Counted from the stretch's first letter, positions 1 through 9,545 are shown. The stretch is DNA of 64,000 nt from Xaviernesmea oryzae (GCF_900109605.1 NZ_FOAM01000010.1:124001-188000); one strand, 5' to 3'. Notes: a model not told the origin generated them from the sequence alone. Translations and numbers: made by a program.

Positions 1-1352
1 ACATCGTTTTGCGCCTGATAGACGAGGAAGAACTCGCCACGCTCGAGGCCGCACTGCATCGCCATGGACAGCATGCTGCGCGTCCGTGTCGCATCGTCGG
101 CTGCACGGTCGTAGACGCGGATCGCCTGGGCGCCTGCCTGTTGGGCGCGGTCGAGCGCCAGCGTCGCATGGGTCAGCAGATCCTCCGCCGTCATGGTAGA
201 TGGCGTTGCCGCCAGCATGGCGATCCCGGCGCAGGGGCCTGCCGTCAGGCTGCCGCCCTCCCAGGAAATCGGAGCCTGAAGATCTTCGATCAGCTGTGTC
301 GCCAGCCGCAGCAGTCCGCTCTTGGAGGTGTGCGGGCAGACGATGGCGAACGTCTCGCCCGTGCCGCGGGCCAGGAAATAACGCTCGCCGAGGGCTTCCC
401 CGAGTCGCACCGCGACACCGCGCATCAGCGCATCGGCGGCGGTGAAGCCATGGCCGTCACTCACCTCCTTCAGGCGGTCGAGCGCGATTTTGATGACCCC
501 GGCATTGCGCGCCTCGTCGCCATGGGCGATCAGCGTGTCGATATAATCGACCAGGCTGGCGCGGTTCGGCAGGCCGGTCAGTGCGTCGTGCATCGACAGG
601 TGACGGAAGCGCTCGGCGGCACTTTCCTGCGCATGGGCATCGATAAAATAGGCCGCGGTGCCGAAGCTGATAATGATGCCGGTCACAGCGCTGACCAGGA
701 TCGCCATGAAAGCATCTGGCACCAGCTGGGCGGAGACCACGATGGTCGGATCCGCCTCGATCGTCAGGGCCGTCATGGCGGTGAAATGCATGGTGATGAT
801 CGCCAGGATCAGGCTGGCCGTGCTTGCATGGCGGCAGAAGGACCAGAGCGGCCGGGCCATGCGGTTGCAGACGAGAACGCCGAAAGCCACGCCCAGTACG
901 ATCGATGCGAGTACGAAGCCGCGGTCCCAGACCATCCGGCCTTCGATTTCATAAGCTGCCATGCCGATGAAATGCATGAGCACGATACCGCCGCCCAGAA
1001 CGGCGCCGCCCAGTTCAACCAGCATGCTCCTGGCGGACAAGGTGCTGATCAGCAGGCCGAGCAGCGTCGTGGCAATGGCGACCAGCAGCGAGATCATCGT
1101 CAGATCGGGCGCGAAAGCATGGCGCATCGACGGAGAAAAACTCAGCATCGCGATGAAATGCGTCGTCCAGATCGTCGAGCCGCCTATGATGCCGGCCATG
1201 AAGATCCAGTTCAGCCGCTGCAGGCCAGGGCTTCGCCGCGCGCGGCTGTAAAGCTGGGTGGTGATAGTGGAACCGAAGATGCAGATCGCCGCCGCGACAA
1301 GCAGCAGGGTGATATCATGGCGCGTGGTGATGCAGGAAACGACGGTCAGCAT
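1..1352 (-). CDS. MHYT-GGDEF-EAL signalling protein (3' end outside window)
   Basis: Membrane cyclic-di-GMP family protein reading leftwards off the window; about 450 residues are visible. The N-terminal half is an integral MHYT sensor domain, with the repeated motifs THFIAM, MHFIGM and MHFTAM between hydrophobic segments. A GGDEF-like domain follows (DALTGLPNRA), but its signature is degenerate: ARGTGETFAIV stands where ARLGGDEFAIL is expected, so cyclase activity is doubtful. The last visible residues (RGEFFLVYQAQND) look like the start of an EAL phosphodiesterase domain. Start ATG at 1352 gives MLTVVSCITT, the usual beginning of this family; no start codon lies in frame further upstream. 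It is divergent from rplY. Domain calls are by motif; the EAL active site is not visible. Confidence 0.85.
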   Translation of the reverse strand, partial: MLTVVSCITTRHDITLLLVAAAICIFGSTITTQLYSRARRSPGLQRLNWIFMAGIIGGSTIWTTHFIAMLSFSPSMRHAFAPDLTMISLLVAIATTLLGLLISTLSARSMLVELGGAVLGGGIVLMHFIGMAAYEIEGRMVWDRGFVLASIVLGVAFGVLVCNRMARPLWSFCRHASTASLILAIITMHFTAMTALTIEADPTIVVSAQLVPDAFMAILVSAVTGIIISFGTAAYFIDAHAQESAAERFRHLSMHDALTGLPNRASLVDYIDTLIAHGDEARNAGVIKIALDRLKEVSDGHGFTAADALMRGVAVRLGEALGERYFLARGTGETFAIVCPHTSKSGLLRLATQLIEDLQAPISWEGGSLTAGPCAGIAMLAATPSTMTAEDLLTHATLALDRAQQAGAQAIRVYDRAADDATRTRSMLSMAMQCGLERGEFFLVYQAQND

Positions 1353-1738
1353 GACGCGCGCCCCATTGATGCCAGGCGCTTTTTGGCGAGCGCCGCCAAG
1401 AGCGGCAGGGCACGCACCAATTTCGTTTTTCTCATGCTCGATCTCTTTGCGCGGCCGATGCTCTTGGACAAGACATGAAGCGATCTTCGCATGGCGCTCT
1501 TAAGTCTTTATATGCAGCATTGGCTAAAAGGCGCGATATCGCGTCGTTTGACGGTGTGTCGATGAAAAGCCCTGACCGTGCGGTTGAAAAAGTCCGGGAT
1601 CTCGTCTATGGAGCCCCGTCCGCGCGGACACCCTTGGAGGCAAACGCGGACGGAGCGTTTCGGCGTCTCCCGCTCCGGTGCAGCCTGGCTGCTTAACGAG
1701 CGATTCTCCAGATTACAAAGACGAAAAAAGGTATAGCC
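1353..1738. other. Divergent intergenic region between MHYT gene and rplY
   Basis: No convincing gene lies in these 386 bases. The region must hold the promoters of both divergent genes; one promoter-like element for rplY is listed separately. Weak reading frames here lack family resemblance and a credible ribosome binding site. Confidence 0.5.
1584..1612 (+). promoter_or_regulatory. Putative sigma-70-type promoter of rplY
   Basis: TTGAAA and TATGGA are separated by exactly 17 bases, fitting a housekeeping promoter. It would give an rplY leader of roughly 120 nt. Inferred from sequence only; the -10 match is modest. Confidence 0.35.
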
Positions 1739-2353
1739 ATGAGCCACGCATCCTACGAGCTCAAGGCCCAGAAGCGCGACCGGGTTGGTAAGGGGTCCTC
1801 CCGCGAACTGCGCCGCAACGGGCTTATTCCCGCCGTCATCTACGGCGACAAGCAGCAGCCAATCTCGATCTCGCTGCCGAGCAAAGAAATCACGCTGAAG
1901 ATCCACGGCGGCGGTTTCATGACGACGGTCGCCACGATCGACGTCGATGGCGAGAAGATCCGCGTCCTGCCGAAGGACTATCAGCTGGATCCGGTCCGCG
2001 ACTTCACCATGCATGTCGACTTCCTGCGCGTCACCAAGGGCAGCTCCGTCGACGTCGAAGTTCCGGTTCACTTCATCAATGACGACAAGGCCCCCGGCAT
2101 CAAGAATGGCGGCGTTCTCAACATCGTTCGCCACACGGTCGAACTGACGGTTCCGGCCGACGACATTCCGGAAGCGCTCACGGTCGATCTCGAAGGCCTG
2201 AGCATTGGCGACAGCGTTCACATCTCGCAGGTCAAGCTGCCGAAGAACGCAACGCCCGTCATTGCCGATCGCGATTTCACCATCGCAACCATCGCTGCAC
2301 CGGCCGTTCTGCCGGAAGCCGAAGGCGGCGAAGCCGAAGCCACCGAGGAATAA
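1739..2353 (+). CDS. rplY: 50S ribosomal protein L25/Ctc
   Basis: Ribosomal protein L25, which binds 5S rRNA in the large subunit. At 204 residues it is the long Ctc form: an N-terminal L25 RNA-binding domain (opening [20 protein letters not shown], residues about 4-95) followed by a beta domain of the TL5 type, and an acidic tail ([12 protein letters not shown]). The start ATG is preceded by an AAGG-containing site. In related rhizobia rplY normally sits beside pth; here two signalling genes separate them. A strong terminator follows at 2421. Confidence 0.97.
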   Translation: MSHASYELKAQKRDRVGKGSSRELRRNGLIPAVIYGDKQQPISISLPSKEITLKIHGGGFMTTVATIDVDGEKIRVLPKDYQLDPVRDFTMHVDFLRVTKGSSVDVEVPVHFINDDKAPGIKNGGVLNIVRHTVELTVPADDIPEALTVDLEGLSIGDSVHISQVKLPKNATPVIADRDFTIATIAAPAVLPEAEGGEAEATEE

Positions 2354-2420
2354 GGCGAGAGCCTCTTCTTCCTCTACAAGACGGGCGCGCGGCCCCTTTA
2401 CGCGCGTTCGATCGATCGAA

Positions 2421-2455
2421 AACCCGCCGTGCGCCAGCGCCCGGCGGGTTTTTTT
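2421..2455 (+). terminator. Rho-independent terminator of rplY
   Basis: A perfect 9-bp stem (AACCCGCCG with CGGCGGGTT) around a 12-base loop runs into a T tract, about 70 bases after the rplY stop. It isolates rplY from the next genes. Confidence 0.85.
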
Positions 2456-2571
2456 GTCCTGATCGGCGTCAATCCAGAGGCGGTTTCAACTCTGCTTAAG
2501 TTTTGTCTGGTTGTATGGCCGAAACTGTAAGAGCGGGACAATGATATGGACCGGGGACTTAAAACTGTGGC

Positions 2572-5013
2572 GTGGTGCGAACGATGATGCATTCTGTCGA
2601 GCGTCGTTTCGTCGTCACCATCTGCGCCGCAGTATTGGTCGTTGCGACACCGCTGCTCTATCTGTTTTTGAGCCTTTCGGCGGAACGTATCAGCCGCGAG
2701 CGGCTGGAGAGCAGCCAGGCCATCTTGCTGACCAGCGCCCAGGCGATCGCCAAGCCCGTCTGGGATTTCGATCGCGAGGGCGTACACTATGTGCTCTCCG
2801 CCCTCCTGTCGCATGACGATATTGCCTGGGTTGACCTGACGGATGATAGCGGCAGCCTGTCGCTGCGCCTGCCTGAAGAGAGCCGGCAACAGCAGCCCGC
2901 CAATGTGCTGACCCTTTCGCTGCCGGTGGACTACAAGGCGCCAACGGGCATGCGCACCGTCGGTCGCCTGACCATCGGCGTGCACCAGCTAGGCCTGATC
3001 GACCGCTTCGGCATCAATGATTTCGGCGCCTTTGGAATTTTTGTCGCAGCGGTCATGGCGATCTTCCTCGTTGCCATCATTTCAAACCGCGTCACCATCA
3101 TTCATCCGCTGATGCGGCTTGCCGATGCCATCGAGGCGACGCGCCTGTCCGGCTCGCGCCATCAAGTGACCTGGCAGTCCGACGACGAGATGGGCCGGCT
3201 TGCCCGCAACTTCAACGACATGCAGCAGCGCCTCGAACGCGATGAGGCGGAGCTGGTGGAAGCGCATCGGCGCACCACCGCGATCTACAACATGACGCCG
3301 GCAATGCTGTTTTCGATCGGGGAGGGCCACCGCCTGACCGCGGTGAGCGATTACTGGCTGCAGGCCACGGGCTATCATCGCGCGGCCGTCATCGGCCAGA
3401 TCTTCACCGATTTCCTGGAGGCGGAGGCGCATCAGGCCTATCTCGATCACCGCGAGCTGGTAATCGCGCAGGATTGCGATCTCTGCCAGGTCACCGTGCC
3501 CTTCATCAAGGCGGATGGCACGACCATCACCGTGTTGATCACCGAGCGCCGCCCTCCCGACGGCCTCGACGACGATCACGCGACCCTTTCCGTGATGACG
3601 GACGTCACTGCGCTGAAGCAGGCGGAAAGCCGCAACCATATTCAGGCGATGACCGATCACCTGACCGGCCAGCTCAACCGCCAGGGTTTCGAAAGCGCGC
3701 TCGGCAAGGCCATTAGGAGTGCCGACAAGCATGGGCTTGGCCTTGCCTGCCTTTTCATCGATCTCGACCGGTTCAAATGGATCAACGACCATTTCGGCCA
3801 TGCGGCGGGGGATGCCGTTTTGCGTGAGGTCAGTATGCGCATCCGCTCGGTGCTGCGCGAGGGCGACACGCTGGCGCGTCTGGGCGGCGACGAATTCGCC
3901 ATCCTGATTCTCGACCGTGACGCCGAAGCCTTTGCCCAGACGGTTGGCGAGCGCATCTGCACCCAGCTTGCCGAACCGATCGAACTGGCCGGGGCGGTTG
4001 CGGCCATCAGTTCGAGCCTGGGCATCGCCGTCTACCCGAACCATGCCGGCAGCGCCGCCGATCTCCTGCTCAAGGCCGACATGGCCATGTATGGCCGCAA
4101 GCATGATGGCAAGAACGGTCTGCTGGTCTATCATCCGGCCCTGATGGATGCTGTACGCGAGCGCCACGATATCGAAGCCAGCATCGAGCTCGGCCTTCGC
4201 GAGGACCTGTTCGAGGTCTATCTGCAGCCGATCGTCGATCTGGGCACGGGCCGCATCGCCGGCTTCGAGGCACTGATGCGGCTTAGCCATCCCGAGCAGG
4301 GCATGCTGCCGTCGTCGCGCGTCATCGAGATCGCCGAGGAAACCGGCCTGATCGGCCGCATCGGCGAGCGTGTGCTGGAAAAGGCAATCGGGCATCTCAA
4401 GCGGTTGAGTGCGCTTGATGGCATCGAATCGACCTATCTGGCGCTCAATCTCTCGCCGCTGCAATTCGAGGAGTCCTTGCCGACACGGCTTGCGGCGCTT
4501 CTCCTGAAGCATGAGATTGCCTCGACCCGGATCGTCATCGAAATCACCGAGGCGGTGCTTCTGGCCGACAATCCGGACATGCACATGGTCATGGCGCATC
4601 TGAGCGAATTCGGCTGCCGGATTGCGCTCGACGATTTCGGGACCGGCTACTCCTCCTTGAGCTATCTCAACCGCTTCCAGGTGGATATCGTCAAGATCGA
4701 CCAGTCCTTCACGCGCACACTGGCCAGCGATCAGCCCGACGTGCGCCGCAAAAGTCGGATGCTGATCAAGGGGATCAGGACGATCTCGCAGCAGATGGGC
4801 TGTGCCGTCGTTGCCGAGGGCATCGAGAACAAGGAACAGTGGCTTTCGCTGCGCCGGCTAGGCATCGACCACGGACAGGGCTATCTTTTCAGCGCTCCGC
4901 TCTCCATCGATGGGTTGATCGAGATGCTCGAAGAGAAATCCGAGGTCAAGCATGGGCTCACCTCGTCGGAACGCCTTGAGGAGACACATGAGTCCGTCGT
5001 TTCGACCGGCTGA
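2572..5013 (+). CDS. Membrane GGDEF-EAL cyclic-di-GMP protein with periplasmic, HAMP and PAS domains
   Basis: Probable bifunctional or regulated cyclic-di-GMP enzyme of 813 residues. In order: a membrane segment near residues 15-35, a periplasmic region to about 150, a second membrane segment near 155-178, HAMP to about 220, PAS (about 232-345), GGDEF and EAL. The GGDEF site is intact (RLGGDEF, residues 436-442) with an upstream RxxD product-inhibition site (REGD, 429-432). The EAL domain keeps EALMRL (566-571), the DDFGTGYS loop (from 687) and VVAEGIEN, so phosphodiesterase activity is plausible. The start is GTG at 2572; ATG at 2584 or 2587 is possible. It overlaps the following solute-binding-protein gene, suggesting translational coupling and joint function. 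Confidence 0.93.
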   Translation: MVRTMMHSVERRFVVTICAAVLVVATPLLYLFLSLSAERISRERLESSQAILLTSAQAIAKPVWDFDREGVHYVLSALLSHDDIAWVDLTDDSGSLSLRLPEESRQQQPANVLTLSLPVDYKAPTGMRTVGRLTIGVHQLGLIDRFGINDFGAFGIFVAAVMAIFLVAIISNRVTIIHPLMRLADAIEATRLSGSRHQVTWQSDDEMGRLARNFNDMQQRLERDEAELVEAHRRTTAIYNMTPAMLFSIGEGHRLTAVSDYWLQATGYHRAAVIGQIFTDFLEAEAHQAYLDHRELVIAQDCDLCQVTVPFIKADGTTITVLITERRPPDGLDDDHATLSVMTDVTALKQAESRNHIQAMTDHLTGQLNRQGFESALGKAIRSADKHGLGLACLFIDLDRFKWINDHFGHAAGDAVLREVSMRIRSVLREGDTLARLGGDEFAILILDRDAEAFAQTVGERICTQLAEPIELAGAVAAISSSLGIAVYPNHAGSAADLLLKADMAMYGRKHDGKNGLLVYHPALMDAVRERHDIEASIELGLREDLFEVYLQPIVDLGTGRIAGFEALMRLSHPEQGMLPSSRVIEIAEETGLIGRIGERVLEKAIGHLKRLSALDGIESTYLALNLSPLQFEESLPTRLAALLLKHEIASTRIVIEITEAVLLADNPDMHMVMAHLSEFGCRIALDDFGTGYSSLSYLNRFQVDIVKIDQSFTRTLASDQPDVRRKSRMLIKGIRTISQQMGCAVVAEGIENKEQWLSLRRLGIDHGQGYLFSAPLSIDGLIEMLEEKSEVKHGLTSSERLEETHESVVSTG

Positions 5014-5797
5014 GAAGGACGGCATCGTCAGGCATCTTTGGCGGTCTGTTTTGCTGAACGGCTTCGCTTGGCTTGGTCTTGTGTGTTTCAGCCTTCTGTC
5101 GGCGACAGTTGCCAAGGCCGACCCTGGCGATGGTCCTCCCCTGAGGCTTCTGACGGAAAACTACGCACCCTTCAATTTCGAGGAGGCGGGCGCTTTGACC
5201 GGGGTCTCGGTAGAGCAGCTGAAAATCATGCTGTCCGAGGCGCACATCGCCTTTTCGATGGAGATGCTCCCTTGGGCGCGCGCCTATGGACTGGCTGCAC
5301 GCAGCCCGTCGACCTGCATCTTCTCGACGATGCTCACTCCGCAGCGCCATGACCTCTTTAAATGGGTCGCGCCGCTGTATCACGAAACACAGATGCTGGC
5401 CCGTCGCCGTGGGCCGGAGCCCGTGCCCGCCAGCCTGGAAGAGGCCCGCAAGCTGACGGTGGGCGTCTACATCGATGATGTCGCGGCCGATCTGGCCCGT
5501 GCACAGAAATTCGACCATATCGACACCTCGCCCAGCTTGGAGTCCAGCTTGGAGAAGCTGCTGGCCGGGCGGGTCGATCTCATCTATATCGGCCGCTCGA
5601 CGCTCGACCGGCTCCAAGCCGAAGGACAGCCTATAGAGCCGGCCTTGGCGGCCTACAGGGCCGCCGGTGGCCTGGCCTGCAATCTTCAGACACCGGATGC
5701 CACGATTGCAGCCTTGCAGCAGGCGCTCGACCGGATGATCGCCGATGGACGGCAGGCTGCCCTGTTCAAGCGTTTCGGCATTCGCAGCGACCCGTAA
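4988..5797 (+). CDS. Periplasmic solute-binding protein (amino-acid-type, SBP_bac_3-like)
   Basis: Exported 269-residue protein of the family-3 solute-binding fold. A basic N-terminus is followed by a hydrophobic stretch and an AKAD-type cleavage region near residue 43, then the typical opening LRLLTENYAPFNFEEAGALT, in which an aromatic-rich ligand loop is usual. The start ATG at 4988 is chosen because a GAGGAG site precedes it; it overlaps the GGDEF-EAL gene by 26 bases. No ABC permease or ATPase gene is nearby, so import is unlikely to be its role. The inferred role is to present a ligand to the periplasmic domain of the upstream GGDEF-EAL protein. Confidence 0.85.
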   Translation: MSPSFRPAEKDGIVRHLWRSVLLNGFAWLGLVCFSLLSATVAKADPGDGPPLRLLTENYAPFNFEEAGALTGVSVEQLKIMLSEAHIAFSMEMLPWARAYGLAARSPSTCIFSTMLTPQRHDLFKWVAPLYHETQMLARRRGPEPVPASLEEARKLTVGVYIDDVAADLARAQKFDHIDTSPSLESSLEKLLAGRVDLIYIGRSTLDRLQAEGQPIEPALAAYRAAGGLACNLQTPDATIAALQQALDRMIADGRQAALFKRFGIRSDP

Positions 5798-6005
5798 CAA
5801 ACGCAAGCCGATGTTGGCAGGGCAGCCCCATCCGCCAGACCAGCGGCAAAAACACCTTCACGCCGGGCTGCATCTTGCGCTAAAGCCTGTCGCGATCTGT
5901 CAGATCTGCTTTGCACTCGACGGTCCGGTTCAAGCATGTCGCGCATGATCGCTGCACATGCCTGCACGATCATTCAAGGGCGCCGGGCAGGGGGGACTGA
6001 CGGGA

Positions 6006-6032
6006 GTCAGGCCTCTAAATGGCTGGCCTGAC
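6006..6032 (+). promoter_or_regulatory. Stem-loop in the pth leader
   Basis: GTCAGGCC and GGCCTGAC form a perfect 8-bp stem around an 11-base loop, ending 25 bases before the pth start codon. There is no T tract, so it is not a simple terminator; a translational or mRNA-stability role is possible but unproven. Confidence 0.4.
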
Positions 6033-6057
6033 GGCTAGATCCGAAAGGAAGAGGGCA

Positions 6058-6780
6058 ATGCGGATTCTCGCCGGGCTCGGCAATCCGGGCGCGCAATATG
6101 CCGGGCACCGGCACAATATCGGCTTCATGGCACTGGACGCGATCCATCGCCGCCATGGCTTTTCGCCATGGTCGAAGAAGTTCAAAGGCGAGATTGCCGA
6201 AGGCACGCTGGGCGGCGAGAAGGTGCTGCTGATCAAGCCCCAGACCTTCATGAATCTGTCGGGCGAGTCGGTCGGCGAAGCCCTGCGCTTCTACAAGCTG
6301 GCGCCAGCCGACCTGACCGTGATCTATGACGAGCTCGACCTCGCGCCCGGGCGTGCGCGCATCAAGGTCGGCGGTGGTCATGGCGGGCACAATGGCATCA
6401 AGTCGATCGATGCCCATTGCGGCACCGATTATCGCCGGCTGCGGCTCGGCATCGGCCATCCCGGCTCGAAGGAGCGGGTCAACGGCCATGTGCTGGGCGA
6501 TTTCGCCAAGGCTGACCGGAGCTGGCTCGAGCCGCTTCTCGATGCGCTGGCCGATCATGCCGACCTTCTGATCCGCGGCGAGGACTCGCAGTTTCTCAAC
6601 AAGCTGGCGCTGGCCGTCGGGGCACAGGCCGAGCCGGAGGAGAAGCCGGCCAAGCCGAAGAAACCGGGGGGTCAATCGCATATCCGCCAGGCACGTCCCG
6701 GTCAGATGCCAAAGGCCCTGCCGGAAACCGGGCCGATGGCGGAGATGCTGAAGAAGATGTTCGGACCGGGCGACAGTTAA
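6058..6780 (+). CDS. pth: Peptidyl-tRNA hydrolase
   Basis: Releases the peptide from peptidyl-tRNA that drops off the ribosome. The 240-residue protein begins [20 protein letters not shown], containing the conserved Asn and the catalytic His of the GNPG...HN region, and keeps [20 protein letters not shown] and [12 protein letters not shown]. The start ATG at 6058 has a GGAAGAGG site; the longer in-frame start at 6019 would add residues not found in the family. The tail beyond about residue 190 is Lys/Pro-rich ([12 protein letters not shown]), an extension typical of alphaproteobacterial Pth and probably disordered. Confidence 0.96.
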   Translation: MRILAGLGNPGAQYAGHRHNIGFMALDAIHRRHGFSPWSKKFKGEIAEGTLGGEKVLLIKPQTFMNLSGESVGEALRFYKLAPADLTVIYDELDLAPGRARIKVGGGHGGHNGIKSIDAHCGTDYRRLRLGIGHPGSKERVNGHVLGDFAKADRSWLEPLLDALADHADLLIRGEDSQFLNKLALAVGAQAEPEEKPAKPKKPGGQSHIRQARPGQMPKALPETGPMAEMLKKMFGPGDS

Positions 6781-6813
6781 GCCCTGAGTGAAATCGGCCG
6801 ATCGGTGCTTGTC

Positions 6814-7122
6814 TCAGTCTTCCGGTTCCGTCTTCATCAACATCGGAAAACCGGCTTCCTTGGCGAGATCCATGGCCTCGGTGACCTTGGTTTCGGCGAT
6901 CTCCTTGCTGCAGACGACCACGACGCAGGAGCCGAGCTTATGCGCCGTCATCATGATGCGGTAGCCGGTCTCCTCCGCGATGCGGAAGACGGCCCGCAGC
7001 ACGAGCGTGACGAATTCGCGCGGCGTATAGTCGTCATTATAGAGAATGACCTTGTAGAGCTTTGGTTTTTCAAGCTTCGGACGGGTCACGGTCTTCGGCG
7101 TGGTGGTCGTGTTCTCGCTCAT
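6814..7122 (-). CDS. clpS: ATP-dependent Clp protease adaptor ClpS
   Basis: Adaptor that hands N-degron substrates to ClpA-ClpP. The 102-residue protein has a flexible Thr/Lys N-terminus and the ClpS core KVILYNDDYTPREFVTLVL, including the NDD(Y)TP substrate-pocket motif, followed by AHKLGSCVV and the Cys-rich strand. The start ATG at 7122 matches known ClpS; longer upstream frames would be non-homologous. It is convergent with pth and divergent from ychF. Alphaproteobacteria often carry two ClpS paralogues; which one this is cannot be settled from the window. Confidence 0.93.
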   Translation of the reverse strand: MSENTTTTPKTVTRPKLEKPKLYKVILYNDDYTPREFVTLVLRAVFRIAEETGYRIMMTAHKLGSCVVVVCSKEIAETKVTEAMDLAKEAGFPMLMKTEPED

Positions 7123-7457
7123 GGCTTCGTCTCTCGGCGCTTGCGCTGGCGGGCGCATCCGGCACTGGTTGTGATCTGAAACTCGGCATTGTTGCAGGCC
7201 TTGCGTCGGATCGCTATCGCGCAAGCGCTTTAGGATCTTGCGCCGCATGCTGTCAGCAGCTAAACGCGCGGCCCGATCTTCGCATTCCGGGTTGCCAGCC
7301 GCGCCAACAGGTCCAGTGGCCTGAAAATAGGCCGGAGCAGGCCATCCGGCAAGCAGGTCCGGCGTGGGAAAGCGGCCCGGAGCCCAGCGGGCTTGACCGG
7401 CCGCGGCGTTTCCCCCATAGCCACGGCAACACACAACAACCGACGGAATTTCGGCCG

Positions 7458-8561
7458 ATGGGCTTCAAATGCGGTATTGTCGGGCTGCCGAATGTCGGCA
7501 AGTCCACCCTGTTCAACGCGCTGACCAAGACGGCTGCGGCCCAGGCGGCCAACTATCCCTTCTGCACGATCGAGCCGAATACGGGCGAAGTGGCCGTGCC
7601 GGATCCGCGCATGCGGCAGCTGGCGGATATCGCCAAATCCAAGGAAATCATCCCGACCCGCATCTCCTTCGTCGACATTGCCGGCCTCGTGCGCGGCGCC
7701 TCGAAGGGAGAAGGGCTGGGCAACCAGTTTCTCGCCAATATCCGTGAAGTCGATGCCGTGGTGCACGTTCTGCGCTGCTTCGAGGATGACGACATCACCC
7801 ATGTCGAAGGCCGGATCAATCCGGTGGCCGATGCCGAGACGATCGAGACCGAGCTGATGCTTGCCGACCTCGAAAGCCTTGAGCGCCGCACCGAGCAGAC
7901 GCGCAAGCGTGCGACCGGCAAGGACAAGGATTCTCTCGCAGCCCTGCCGATCATGGATGCCTCGCTGAAGCTGCTGCAGGAAGGAAAGCCGGTTCGCACC
8001 CTTCTGTCGACGCTCGATGCCGAGGGTCTGGGCATTCTCCAGGGGCTCAACCTCCTGACCGCGCATCCCGTGCTCTATGTCTGCAATGTCGCCGAGGGCG
8101 ATGCAGTGGAGGGCAACGCGCATACCAAGGCCGTGGCCGAGATGGCCAAGGCGCAAGGCGCCGAGACCGTGATCATCTCCGCCGCGATCGAGTCCGAGGT
8201 TGCGCAGCTTCCCGAGGAGGAGTCGAAGGAATTCCTCTCCGCGCTGGGTCTCGAAGAAGCCGGTCTCGACCGGCTGATCCGTGCCGGCTACAAGCTGCTC
8301 GACCTCATCACCTATTTCACCGTCGGCCCCAAGGAAACCCGCGCCTGGACGATCCAGCGCGGCACCAAGGCACCGCAGGCCGCCGGCGTCATCCATTCGG
8401 ATTTTGAACGCGGCTTCATTCGCGCCAACACCATCGCCTTTGACGACTATATCCGTTTTGGCGGAGAAACCGGCGCCAAGGAAGCTGGCAAGGCCCGAGA
8501 CGAAGGCAAGGAATATGTCGTCCAGGACGGTGACGTCATCCACTTCCGGTTCAATACGTAA
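7458..8561 (+). CDS. ychF: Redox-regulated ATPase/GTPase YchF (OLA1 family)
   Basis: Universally conserved P-loop NTPase linked to ribosomes and stress responses. The 367-residue protein starts [22 protein letters not shown], with the G1 loop GLPNVGKS, then [22 protein letters not shown] (G3) and a C-terminal TGS domain ([16 protein letters not shown]...HFRFNT). The start at 7458 is fixed by this universal N-terminus. In rhizobia it usually lies close to pth, as here with clpS between them. Confidence 0.97.
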   Translation: MGFKCGIVGLPNVGKSTLFNALTKTAAAQAANYPFCTIEPNTGEVAVPDPRMRQLADIAKSKEIIPTRISFVDIAGLVRGASKGEGLGNQFLANIREVDAVVHVLRCFEDDDITHVEGRINPVADAETIETELMLADLESLERRTEQTRKRATGKDKDSLAALPIMDASLKLLQEGKPVRTLLSTLDAEGLGILQGLNLLTAHPVLYVCNVAEGDAVEGNAHTKAVAEMAKAQGAETVIISAAIESEVAQLPEEESKEFLSALGLEEAGLDRLIRAGYKLLDLITYFTVGPKETRAWTIQRGTKAPQAAGVIHSDFERGFIRANTIAFDDYIRFGGETGAKEAGKARDEGKEYVVQDGDVIHFRFNT

Positions 8562-8576
8562 CCACGTTGGGCGTTA

Positions 8577-8607
8577 TCATCGAACCGCAGAGGATGCGGT
8601 TCGATGA
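8577..8607. repeat. Perfect 12-bp inverted repeat after ychF
   Basis: TCATCGAACCGC and GCGGTTCGATGA flank a 7-base loop, 15 bases after the ychF stop. It lacks a T tract; it may protect the mRNA 3' end or serve as a protein site. Confidence 0.55.
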
Positions 8608-8713
8608 GCTCAGGTTGGATAGCCGGTCGGATCGCTCTTCAAAGGCGCCTTGCCATCCTCGCGTCTGCCTTGAGATTCAGGAGGGGCTTGGCAGGGACCG
8701 CGGCCGAAGACCG

Positions 8714-8733
8714 AGGCCAACACGCGTTGGCCT
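8714..8733 (-). repeat. Short hairpin downstream of apt
   Basis: AGGCCAAC and GTTGGCCT form an 8-bp stem with a 4-base loop, 18 bases beyond the apt stop. No T run follows on the apt strand, so a terminator role is uncertain. Confidence 0.3.
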
Positions 8734-8750
8734 TCAACGGCGCTGACGAT

Positions 8751-9296
8751 TCAATGCCCGTCGAATTCCACCAGGGTGCGCACGTCGACGCCGAGCGCTT
8801 CCAGCTTCTTGCGACCGCCGAGTTCCGGCAGGTCGATGACGAAGCAGGCGGCGACGATGTCGGCGCCCATCTGACGCAGCAGCCGGCAGGCGGCTTCGGC
8901 CGTGCCGCCGGTGGCGATCAGATCATCGACCAGAATGACCTTTTCGCCTGCGGTCACCGCATCACGGTGCATCTCCATTTCGTCCACGCCATATTCCAGG
9001 CTGTAGGCAATGCGCACGGTATCATGCGGCAGCTTGCCCTTCTTGCGGATCGGTACGAAACCAGCGGACAACTGGTGGGCGATGGCGCCGCCAAGAATGA
9101 ATCCGCGTGCCTCGATGCCGGCAACCTTCTCGACCCTGTTGCCTGCGAAGGGATGAACCAGCTCGTCGACGGCGCGGCGGAAGGCACGCGGTTGGCCGAG
9201 AAGCGTGGTGATATCGCGGAAGACGATGCCAGGCTTGGGGTAATCCTTGATCGCTCGGATCGAGGCTTCGAGTTCCTGTTTCAGGGAAGCGGTCAT
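8751..9296 (-). CDS. apt: Adenine phosphoribosyltransferase
   Basis: Purine salvage enzyme making AMP from adenine and PRPP in the cytosol. The 181-residue protein has the family opening ([20 protein letters not shown]), the flexible hood region, IEARGFILG and the PRPP-binding loop [17 protein letters not shown]. The start at 9296 is chosen on homology; a longer frame would add a non-conserved 23 residues. Confidence 0.96.
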   Translation of the reverse strand: MTASLKQELEASIRAIKDYPKPGIVFRDITTLLGQPRAFRRAVDELVHPFAGNRVEKVAGIEARGFILGGAIAHQLSAGFVPIRKKGKLPHDTVRIAYSLEYGVDEMEMHRDAVTAGEKVILVDDLIATGGTAEAACRLLRQMGADIVAACFVIDLPELGGRKKLEALGVDVRTLVEFDGH

Positions 9297-9545
9297 GGGA
9301 AGCAGGGTGCCTTCACAGCTGTTTTTGACGCGTAGGCATACCATCCCCGTCAGCCTTTGGCACATGTTTCTTCACTGGATGGACAGGCTTTTGAAGCCGC
9401 TCTGGACAGGCGGATCACGGAACTTTTCGCGCCTGTTTCGAGTTCGGCTCTCAGCCGGCCAACAGAGCATAGTGAGGCTTTCAAGGGTTTGCCGCGGCGT
9501 GCCCTTGAGAAATGGAGAATGCGCCGGTTCTGACAGGAGGAAGCC

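Noticed and set aside
9-1478. A 489-codon plus-strand frame at the window start
   Set aside because: Its composition is that of an antisense shadow; the minus strand encodes an MHYT-GGDEF protein continuing off the edge.
3082-4599. A 505-codon minus-strand frame opposite the GGDEF-EAL gene
   Set aside because: Shadow frame; GGDEF and EAL motifs on the plus strand settle coding.
8579-8605. GGTTCGAT resembling a tRNA T-loop after ychF
   Set aside because: It is one arm of a simple inverted repeat; no cloverleaf can be drawn around it.
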